This document shows positions 1 through 4,823 of a DNA stretch of 8,341 nucleotides, piece by piece. Where the stretch lies: contig JASIEN010000725.1 in assembly GCA_030045935.1 (NCBI GenBank), forward strand, positions 1 through 8,341. Direction: 5' to 3'. The DNA comes from Candidatus Sulfotelmatobacter sp. GTDB lineage: Bacteria; Acidobacteriota; Terriglobia; Terriglobales; Acidobacteriaceae. A program made the translations under genes and the position numbers. How positions within the stretch are numbered: position 1 is the stretch's first letter; each line of letters opens with the position of its first letter. The notes under the pieces are model-generated. The model searched no databases. It was not told the DNA's origin and saw only the letters and a list, made by a program, of their open reading frames with translations.

Positions 1-450
1 GCCCGGCTTGGCAGGGGCAGGCATGGCCTCATCGGCAGTTGTTGTCGTTTTTTTGGGCTGCGCCGTAACGGGTTCGCCTGCCAGAGTGGCCAACTTAGCC
101 AGAATCTGTTCGCCTTTACTTGGATCGGCATGACCCTGTCCGGCTGCTTCGTCGAGCATGGCCTTGATCTGATCAACCGCAGCCAGCGTCAGGCTGATGA
201 GATCGGCCGTGGCCTGCAACTTCCCATTCCTCACCCGGTCAAAAGCGTTTTCCACGTGATGAGTGAACGCGGAAATCTCATCGAACCCAAACATCGCCCC
301 TGAACCTTTGATGGTGTGCAAGGCGCGAAACGCCCTTCCAATCAACTCTTTGTCTGTGGAATTCTCGTTCAGCTCCAGAAGCGCCGACTCCAGCTCGAGC
401 ACAATATCGCGGGCCTCCTCCTGAAACGCCTGCTTGTATTGGTCAATCAT
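1..450 (-). CDS. cheA: CheA-like chemotaxis histidine kinase, N-terminal Hpt part (3' end off the window)
   Basis: The first 150 codons of a kinase that continues past the left edge are visible. Residues about 1-105 form an Hpt (histidine phosphotransfer) domain. The hallmark motif HTIKGSGAMFGF starts at the phospho-accepting histidine, residue 45, and is preceded by the acidic helix FQEEARDIVLELE. A second helix carries THHVENAFDRVRNGK. After about residue 128 comes a flexible Ala/Pro/Lys/Thr linker, as between P1 and P2 in CheA. In the family, CheA autophosphorylates this histidine and passes phosphate to CheY and CheB at receptor arrays. The start ATG overlaps the stop of the STAS gene by 8 bases (ATGATTGA), and GAGG lies just upstream inside that gene, so translational coupling is likely. 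The kinase and CheW-like domains are not in the window, so a hybrid Hpt kinase is possible, but the Hpt and linker fit CheA best. Confidence 0.88.
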   Translation of the reverse strand, partial: MIDQYKQAFQEEARDIVLELESALLELNENSTDKELIGRAFRALHTIKGSGAMFGFDEISAFTHHVENAFDRVRNGKLQATADLISLTLAAVDQIKAMLDEAAGQGHADPSKGEQILAKLATLAGEPVTAQPKKTTTTADEAMPAPAKPG

Positions 451-805
451 CCGCGGCCTCGGATGCTGCCTCGGGTCTCCCCGGGGCGTGCGGCGAGAGC
501 AGCGGCTCGAAACCGGAGTCACAAATAGAGGTCTTAATGTTTTCTGGCGGGTCGTTCGGGAAACTGAATGCTCTGCCCACCTTTTCGGCCGCCTGCATCG
601 CCGCCCAAAGCAATTGCAGTGCCGTTACGTCCAGGTCTGCGACGCCGCTCAAATCCACCGCCAAGTCTTTTTCCTGGCTGATGGCTTCAACCAAACAGCG
701 CTTCAGTTCCGCGGAGCAAGTGACATCGATCTCGCCCTGCAGCCGGATGACACACTGGTGCTCTCGTTCCTCACAGGTGAAGGGCAAGGTCGAATCCTCT
801 TGCAT
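443..805 (-). CDS. STAS-domain protein (anti-sigma-factor-antagonist/MlaB-like fold), chemotaxis operon
   Basis: A 120-residue single-domain protein. Residues about 8-90 form a STAS fold: strand VIRLQGEIDVTCSAELK (19-35), helix KRCLVEAISQEK, strand LAVDLSGVADLDVTALQLLWAA (48-69), then helix and strand. The DLSGV..LD..ALQLL signature is where SpoIIAA-type proteins carry the phosphorylated Ser/Thr. Here the usual D-S-S-G is D-V-T-A, which leaves Thr61 as the only hydroxyl residue at the site. The tail (95-120) is Pro/Ala/Glu-rich and probably disordered. It overlaps the CheA-like gene by 8 bases, so it probably acts in the same signalling unit. Its exact role is not known from sequence. The start at 805 has no clear Shine-Dalgarno sequence. 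It directly follows the TAG of a six-codon reading frame (826-806), so re-initiation is possible. A TTG at residue 7 is the only nearby alternative start. Confidence 0.88.
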   Translation of the reverse strand: MQEDSTLPFTCEEREHQCVIRLQGEIDVTCSAELKRCLVEAISQEKDLAVDLSGVADLDVTALQLLWAAMQAAEKVGRAFSFPNDPPENIKTSICDSGFEPLLSPHAPGRPEAASEAADD

Positions 806-995
806 CTACATCGGCCAGGCGCCCATCAACCTTCACTTACCGCGCGTTGAAGTGTGGGTTTAGGAGAACCTTATTTCACAATGAAAGGAGTAGAGTGAGT
901 TGCTGTCAAAATGAAATCGATCTCTAAGGAAAGAGCAATGCTTTTCAATCGCGTGACACCAAGCTGAACGCGTGCTTTAGTTTGGGAGGTTTCGA
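806..995. other. Divergent intergenic region between STAS-cheA and wecB side
   Basis: About 190 bases with no convincing gene. It holds a small dyad TTTCA-CAA-TGAAA at 874-886. It also holds a six-codon frame on the minus strand (826-806) that abuts the STAS start. Two plus-strand mini frames, at 881 (5 codons) and 911 (18 codons, stop at 965-967), have no well-placed ribosome binding site. A weak plus-strand sigma-70 candidate is TTGCTG at 900-905 with TCTAAG at 923-928 (17-base spacer). None of these is strong. Confidence 0.4.
836..862 (-). promoter_or_regulatory. Weak sigma-28 (FliA)-like promoter candidate for STAS-cheA
   Basis: On the minus strand TAAA (862-859) is followed after exactly 15 bases by GCGGTAAG (843-836). 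The flagellar/chemotaxis sigma-28 consensus is TAAA-N15-GCCGATAA. The upstream half is perfect and the downstream half matches 4 of 8 positions. Position and gene content (chemotaxis genes downstream) fit, but the match is weak and no good sigma-70 promoter was found as an alternative. Confidence 0.2.
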
Positions 996-1238
996 ATGGA
1001 ATTTTCTCGCCCGCTATTTAACCCACTGCCGTCGTTACCAAAGTACTGACGAGCCAATCATCGCCGCCGCCGTTCGAGCTCGACCATTAATTCTTACGTG
1101 GTCGCCGAAACCCGGGAGCCCGCGCGCATGCGCAAAGACGCCTTGCTTTTCCACGGCGAAATTCTTCTTCCACAACCCGCATTGGCGTACGATTGCGGCT
1201 TGCAGGTACAGCTCTGGCTTCCGGGCACTTCACGATGA
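996..1238 (+). pseudogene. Possible short gene interrupted by one in-frame TGA, ending in ATGA overlap with wecB
   Basis: ATG at 996 has a strong Shine-Dalgarno sequence, GGGAGGT at 984-990, only a few bases upstream. It opens a 17-codon frame (MEFSRPLFNPLPSLPKY) that stops at TGA 1047-1049. The same frame is then open for 62 more codons and ends at TGA 1236-1238, overlapping the wecB ATG (1235) as ATGA. Read through the inner TGA it would be 80 residues long, with a basic Arg/Ser stretch after the stop and a protein-like end (KDALLFHGEILLPQP). I recognise no family. It could be a small gene killed by one nonsense change, a leader peptide followed by a separate small gene, or chance. Nothing supports selenocysteine: I see no obvious hairpin that I would call a SECIS. 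Confidence 0.25.
1128..1238 (+). CDS. Candidate 36-residue protein coupled to wecB
   Basis: This is the intact downstream part of the frame described for 996-1238. ATG 1128 lies 9 bases after GGGAG, and the 36-codon frame stops with the four-base ATGA overlap typical of translationally coupled genes. A GTG start at 1098 would give 46 residues. Codons favour G/C at third positions, like the neighbouring real genes. The product has no signal peptide, membrane segment or motif I recognise. A frame of this length can occur by chance in GC-rich DNA, so this is tentative. Confidence 0.22.
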   Translation: MRKDALLFHGEILLPQPALAYDCGLQVQLWLPGTSR

Positions 1239-2440
1239 AGCTGATGATTGTGGTTGGCGCGCGGCCAAACTTCATGAAGGCTGCGCCTATCCTTCGTGCT
1301 CTCCGGACAAACCAGCAAGCGGCGGATGTACTCACTCCGCTACTCGTGCATACCGGTCAACACTACGATGTCACGCTGTCGGAGACATTCTTCAAAGATT
1401 TGAATCTTCCCGCGCCCGATGTTCACCTCGGCGTTGGATCAGCCTCGCATGCAATCCAGACGGCGGAGATCATGCGCAAATTCGAAAGTGTTCTCGATGC
1501 TGAGCGCCCCGACATTGTCGTGGTGGTCGGAGACGTGAATTCAACCCTGGCATGCGCCCTGGTAACCGCAAAGACCTCGCTTGATTCCTGCGGCACGCGC
1601 CCTTTGCTGGCACACGTCGAGGCAGGACTACGCTCTTTTGACCGCACCATGCCGGAAGAGTGCAACCGTGTTCTCACCGACCATCTTTCGGATTTGCTCT
1701 TCGTAACGGAGCGCAGCGGGATGCAAAACCTCGAGAATGAAGGCATACCGTCGGACCGGATTTTCTTCGTGGGCAACACGATGATCGACTCGCTAAGGGC
1801 ATACGAAAACCAGGCAGAACAGTCGCCCATCTTGAAGCGCCTGGGATTGAACGTGGCGAGTGATCACCCTGCCGGCGAAGGTTACGTGTTGCTCACGCTT
1901 CATCGTCCGGCCAACGTCGATCATCGCCATGCCTTCGTAGAAATTCTCGAAGGCTTGCAGGAGATTGGTGAGAAGATCATTTTTCCCGCACATCCGCGGA
2001 CACAGAAGAAAATTCAGGAGCACCGGCTTGAGTCCTATGTTGAGCGAGACAGCGGATCGCGGGACGGGAAGCGTTCCACCACTATCAGAATGATTGATCC
2101 CTTGGGCTACATCGATTTTCTCTGCTTGATGAAGCACTCCTCGCTGGTGATTACTGACTCGGGCGGAATTCAGGAAGAGACGACGTGCTTGGGCGTGCCC
2201 TGTGTCACGGTTCGCGACACCACCGAACGGCCTGTCACCATCAGCAAGGGGACGAATGTGCTCGCTGGAACTCATCGCAACGGCATTCTCCAGGCAATTC
2301 GGAAACAGCGAAGCTATGACGGTAAAGCTTCGATTCCCGAACTGTGGGACGGCAAAGCGGGCCAGCGCATCGTGGAGATTCTGGTGCAGCACGCGCAGCC
2401 AAGGGACCGGATCGCGACCGCTTTATCCGCTACTCCCTGA
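1235..2440 (+). CDS. wecB: UDP-N-acetylglucosamine 2-epimerase, non-hydrolysing
   Basis: A complete 401-residue protein, close to the usual 370-400. The family interconverts UDP-GlcNAc and UDP-ManNAc in the cytoplasm, feeding surface polysaccharide synthesis. Motifs in order: VVGARPNFMKAAPIL (N-terminal nucleotide-sugar fold, Arg10), VHTGQHYD (38-45), VGDVNST with Asp100, HVEAGLRSFDR with Glu129, MPEECNR with Glu141/142, FVGNTMIDSL (178-187), TLHRPANVDH with His223, FPAHPRT (250-256), ITDSGGIQEE (306-315), TTERPVTISKGTN (329-341). Asp100, Glu129, the Glu141/142 pair and His223 correspond to the catalytic Asp95, Glu117, Glu131 and His213 of the E. coli enzyme, so it should be active. I chose ATG 1235 because MKLMIVVGARP matches the usual N-terminus. 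The in-frame TTG at 1193 would add 14 atypical residues. There is no strong Shine-Dalgarno sequence, consistent with coupling to the small upstream frame. No other polysaccharide gene is in the window. Confidence 0.95.
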   Translation: MKLMIVVGARPNFMKAAPILRALRTNQQAADVLTPLLVHTGQHYDVTLSETFFKDLNLPAPDVHLGVGSASHAIQTAEIMRKFESVLDAERPDIVVVVGDVNSTLACALVTAKTSLDSCGTRPLLAHVEAGLRSFDRTMPEECNRVLTDHLSDLLFVTERSGMQNLENEGIPSDRIFFVGNTMIDSLRAYENQAEQSPILKRLGLNVASDHPAGEGYVLLTLHRPANVDHRHAFVEILEGLQEIGEKIIFPAHPRTQKKIQEHRLESYVERDSGSRDGKRSTTIRMIDPLGYIDFLCLMKHSSLVITDSGGIQEETTCLGVPCVTVRDTTERPVTISKGTNVLAGTHRNGILQAIRKQRSYDGKASIPELWDGKAGQRIVEILVQHAQPRDRIATALSATP

Positions 2441-2467
2441 TAAGCTTTCTCGGCACGCACTTATGCG

Positions 2468-2490
2468 AGAAATGCTGTACGAGCATTTCT
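2468..2490 (+). terminator. Hairpin downstream of wecB, possible weak terminator
   Basis: AGAAATGCT (2468-2476) and AGCATTTCT (2482-2490) form a perfect 9-base-pair stem with a 5-base loop, 27 bases after the wecB stop codon. The following bases (GCTCGTTTCT) are only mildly T-rich and the stem is AT-rich. A classical intrinsic terminator is therefore not certain, and an mRNA 3'-end stabilising hairpin is an alternative. Confidence 0.4.
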
Positions 2491-2671
2491 GCTCGTTTCT
2501 CCAAACTGACTCTCGTAACGTGATGCAAGTCACAAGCTGCCGTGAGGCGCAACATCGCCAACCTAAGAGGGCAGGAGTTTCATAGGACAGAGGTCGATCG
2601 TCTGCAATTTTCGGTGCCCGGCGTATCTTGCCGTTTCTCCGGAAATATCGGGTAGCATACACTCTCAGGTT

Positions 2672-2791
2672 ATGTCGTGTTACAAACTCCCGCACAGGAT
2701 AGCGGAGCTTGCATTCCTGATAAGACGGATCACAGAAGAAACTCAATTACTGGTGATCGAATTAGAGCAGATCGTAGATACACTCGATTAG
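2672..2791 (+). CDS. Candidate 39-residue coiled-coil microprotein
   Basis: ATG at 2672 opens a 39-codon frame ending with TAG at 2789. The product begins MSCYKLPHR and then has an uninterrupted heptad pattern. Core residues Ile10, Leu13, Ile17, Ile20, Thr24, Leu27, Leu31, Ile34 and Leu38 are spaced 3-4-3-4 throughout, with Arg, Glu and Gln mainly at the other positions. The end is acidic (ELEQIVDTLD). This is what a short two- or three-stranded coiled coil or an amphipathic helix looks like. It has no signal peptide. The ribosome binding site is poor (CAGG very close to the ATG). It stands alone between wecB and the porin gene, in DNA that is more AT-rich than its surroundings. I recognise no family. 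The pattern argues for a real peptide, but frames this short also arise by chance. Confidence 0.35.
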   Translation: MSCYKLPHRIAELAFLIRRITEETQLLVIELEQIVDTLD

Positions 2792-2834
2792 ATGAGCCGC
2801 CAACTTTCTCCCGCATCAGAGCAAGCAACCCACT

Positions 2835-2885
2835 CTTAGGACTCTACCCGATCCTAAGTACTGTCTTAGAGACTGTGTTTAAGAC
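2835..2885. repeat. Two adjacent inverted repeats sharing a CTTAG/CTAAG core, operator-like
   Basis: CTTAGGA (2835-2841) pairs with TCCTAAG (2852-2858), a perfect 7-base inverted repeat with a 10-base centre. Immediately after it, GTCTTA (2863-2868) pairs with TAAGAC (2880-2885), a perfect 6-base inverted repeat with an 11-base centre. The half-sites resemble each other (CTTAGGA, CTTAGAG, TTTAAGA). The array lies 17 bases before a TTGACA box and about 210 bases before the porin start. It looks like tandem binding sites for a dimeric regulator, though RNA hairpins are another reading. Confidence 0.4.
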
Positions 2886-2901
2886 ACCGCCCAGATTCTC
2901 C

Positions 2902-2926
2902 TTGACAGTTCTAATGAGCCTATGCT
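2902..2926 (+). promoter_or_regulatory. Possible sigma-70 promoter for the porin cassette
   Basis: A perfect TTGACA -35 box lies at 2902-2907. The best -10 by sequence is TATGCT at 2921-2926, but the spacer is only 13 bases. The alternative GCTAAA at 2924 has a 16-base spacer but matches poorly. The perfect -35, the flanking dyads and the location upstream of a long leader favour a promoter. The non-ideal spacing suggests weak activity or a need for an activator. Confidence 0.35.
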
Positions 2927-2938
2927 AAACCGTCCCGT

Positions 2939-2950
2939 CGGACTGGTCCG
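2939..2950. promoter_or_regulatory. CGGAC-TG-GTCCG dyad, possible operator
   Basis: Perfect 5-base arms around a 2-base centre lie just downstream of the promoter candidate, near where a transcript would begin. A regulator bound here could block transcription. This is a short palindrome and could be chance. Confidence 0.25.
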
Positions 2951-3091
2951 CTTATCAGACCGTTTCGCGGAAAAGTTCTTTCGTCGAGTCGTCGGGCGTT
3001 TCTCAGTGCTGGCGTGCGCGGGTTGGAGTGTGTCTACCCAACTGCGCGAGCAGCACTCGGTTCTTATATGTCACTCGGAGAGAGGAAAAGC

Positions 3092-4723
3092 ATGCGCTCG
3101 CTAACCGTTGCAATTGCGCTGATCGTCCTGATGGTGTCCGTTTCACTGACCCAGGCCCAAAGCCCTGCATCCTCGCCGGCTACGAACTCAGCTGCGAAGA
3201 TGGCGAGCGAAGAGGAAGTTAGCCAACTGCGTGCCGAGGTGGCGGCGCAACGCCAGACGATCGAGGAGTTGAAAGCGCTGGTGGAGAGGCTGGCGGGAGC
3301 ACAGACGCACGCAGAGTTAAATGCGACTCCGTCAGTGCGGCCTGTCAGCGACGCTGCCGTGCCCCAGCCGAACATCACCCCGGCGGATGCCGCTAGTTCG
3401 GCACACCTCATGAATGCGGTTCTCACCGAGCCAGCGCCCGAGCCTGCCCTCCCTTCCGAAAGGCCACAGGCGGCCGTTCCGCAGAAAGAAGCTCCTCCAC
3501 TCACTGCGGGATGGAATGGCGAGCATTTCTTCATCCGCAGCGCTGATGGGCTGTTCAGCATCAGCCCTTACGGCTACGTGGATAACAACTATTACGCGTA
3601 CAAAGGCGACGGTGCGCCCGCCGACACTTTCACGCTGCGCCGCGCACGCTTCGGGTTCCAAGGCAATTACGGATCTCACTTTGACTTTGCATTGTTGGCG
3701 GACGCTGCTCCCACAAGCGGCTCCACGCTCCGCGACGTTTACCTCAATGTCAGGGTCCGCAACGAATTCCAGTTCCAGGCTGGACAGTTCAAGGTTCCAT
3801 TCGCGCAGGAAGAGGTCCAGGGCGACACCAACCTCGACTTTATCGAGCGTGGTTTTCAGTACATGTTGTATCCGTCAGCAGCTTCTACCAACCGCAGCCC
3901 CGGAGCCGCCATCCATGGCGATATTTATGGTGGTGTGGTGCAATACTGGTTCGGAGGTTTTAACGGCAAAGGCTACGCCACCGCCAACACCACTAATCAA
4001 CCTGAAGTTCTTGGCCGGCTTCGCTTTTACCCGTGGCGCAGGACCAACAGCAGTTGGTTGAAGGATTTCGCGTTTGGCGGCAGCGTCGACCGTGCAAAGT
4101 CGCGGGGGCTTTCTGGAGACTTGAGCTTTAGCGCAACGCTTCCCGATTCTGCCTACGCATTCTTCCCCCAGTTCGCTATCAACGGACCGATCCAGCGCTA
4201 CAACGGCGAATTCACTTATCTAAAATCAGCTCTTGGCGTGCGCGGCGAGTACGTCCAACTTAACATGTCGCGTGACAGCGTCGGCTCTTTGCAGTCAGGC
4301 GGCTTGGGCAACATCAGTCTGCCCTCGATCATCGCCAAGGCTTGGGACGTCAGCGCCACATACTTGCTAACTGGCGAAAGGCAGCCGGAGAACGGTACAC
4401 CCAGGGTCAGGCATCCACTATTCGGGCCGGACACTCCAGGCGGCAAGGGACGCGGTTTGGGTGCATGGGGAGTAGGCTTCCGATATACCGGTATTCAGGC
4501 AAACGAACCGGGCCTTAACCTCGAGTATTACTACACGCCTGGGTATGTCCCCACATTTAACTACCACACCGACGAATTTACGGTCGGTATCAACTGGTTT
4601 CCGAACTATTGGGTTAAGTATTCGGTCAATCTCGCCATTGACCAGTTGAAGGACCCCAGTACCATCGGGGCCTTACCGCAGAATTATTACGTGGTGGTGC
4701 AACAGTTGCAGTTCAGGTTCTAG
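3092..4723 (+). CDS. Outer-membrane porin with N-terminal coiled coil (phosphate-selective porin O/P family)
   Basis: A 543-residue exported beta-barrel. The start at ATG 3092 is set by GAGAGG just upstream and by the signal peptide that follows (MRSLTVAIALIVLMVSVSLT, probable cleavage after TQA at residue 22). The in-frame GTG at 3014 would bury the signal peptide. Residues about 38-70 (EEEVSQLRAEVAAQRQTIEE and following) form a coiled coil that probably trimerises in the periplasm. Residues 80-138 are a Pro/Ala-rich linker. From about 145 the barrel begins: FSISPYGYVDNNYYAY, then FTLRRARFGFQGNYG, VRNEFQFQAGQFKVPF and IERGFQYMLYP, a pattern typical of Porin_O_P and OprP/OprO relatives. Alternating strands continue to the C-terminal YYVVVQQLQFRF, ending in Phe as the BAM machinery requires. 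The substrate is not certain: phosphate selectivity holds for the Pseudomonas members, and the key lysine ladder cannot be checked by eye. It is the first of three co-oriented exported-protein genes. Confidence 0.9.
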   Translation: MRSLTVAIALIVLMVSVSLTQAQSPASSPATNSAAKMASEEEVSQLRAEVAAQRQTIEELKALVERLAGAQTHAELNATPSVRPVSDAAVPQPNITPADAASSAHLMNAVLTEPAPEPALPSERPQAAVPQKEAPPLTAGWNGEHFFIRSADGLFSISPYGYVDNNYYAYKGDGAPADTFTLRRARFGFQGNYGSHFDFALLADAAPTSGSTLRDVYLNVRVRNEFQFQAGQFKVPFAQEEVQGDTNLDFIERGFQYMLYPSAASTNRSPGAAIHGDIYGGVVQYWFGGFNGKGYATANTTNQPEVLGRLRFYPWRRTNSSWLKDFAFGGSVDRAKSRGLSGDLSFSATLPDSAYAFFPQFAINGPIQRYNGEFTYLKSALGVRGEYVQLNMSRDSVGSLQSGGLGNISLPSIIAKAWDVSATYLLTGERQPENGTPRVRHPLFGPDTPGGKGRGLGAWGVGFRYTGIQANEPGLNLEYYYTPGYVPTFNYHTDEFTVGINWFPNYWVKYSVNLAIDQLKDPSTIGALPQNYYVVVQQLQFRF

Positions 4724-4810
4724 TGTTTGTCTTGCCGCCAACGAGACGAGGAAGTTTAACAACTTATTTGCTGCATGGGCTGGACTGACTGGCCCGGATG
4801 AAAAGGTGCA

Positions 4811-4818
4811 AGGAGGGG
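4811..4818 (+). promoter_or_regulatory. Strong Shine-Dalgarno sequence fixing the lipoprotein start
   Basis: AGGAGGGG lies 5-7 bases before ATG 4824. It rules out the in-frame GTG at 4806, which sits upstream of the site itself. Confidence 0.85.
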
Positions 4819-4823
4819 ATGCA

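Larger units (their letters stand above)
2441..3091. other. 650-base intergenic region upstream of the porin gene
   Basis: No long gene is supported here. The contents I can support are the hairpin at 2468-2490, the candidate microprotein at 2672-2791, paired repeats at 2835-2885, a TTGACA box at 2902, and a dyad at 2939-2950. A 60-codon frame at 2922-3104 has no ribosome binding site and runs into the porin start, so it is more likely leader sequence. The long leader suggests that the porin cassette is regulated. Confidence 0.5.

Noticed and set aside
1193..1234. TTG start extending wecB by 14 residues
   Set aside because: The added residues do not match the family N-terminus, and ATG 1235 gives the expected MKLMIVVGARP start.
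982..1503. 173-codon plus-strand frame overlapping the start of wecB
   Set aside because: It starts from TTG, shares over 260 bases with wecB in another phase, is rich in Arg/Ser/Cys/Pro, and shows no domain. It is a shadow of GC-rich coding DNA.
2423..2746. 107-codon minus-strand frame covering the wecB end and the intergenic region
   Set aside because: No ribosome binding site, no recognisable motif, and a composition rich in Arg/Cys/Ser. It also crosses the end of wecB and the microprotein frame.
2677..2928. 83-codon plus-strand frame overlapping the candidate microprotein
   Set aside because: It is in a different phase from the heptad-pattern frame, has low-complexity basic content and no ribosome binding site, and spans the inverted repeats and the TTGACA box.
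3014..3091. GTG start adding 26 residues to the porin
   Set aside because: It would place the signal peptide internally. A good ribosome binding site lies before ATG 3092.
2922..3104. 60-codon frame ending inside the porin signal peptide
   Set aside because: There is no Shine-Dalgarno sequence, its start falls within the putative promoter, and the product shows no motif. A regulatory leader frame is possible but unsupported.
4752..4765. AAGTT-TAAC-AACTT hairpin between the porin and the lipoprotein
   Set aside because: A 5-base AT-rich stem with no T-tract is too weak to call a terminator.
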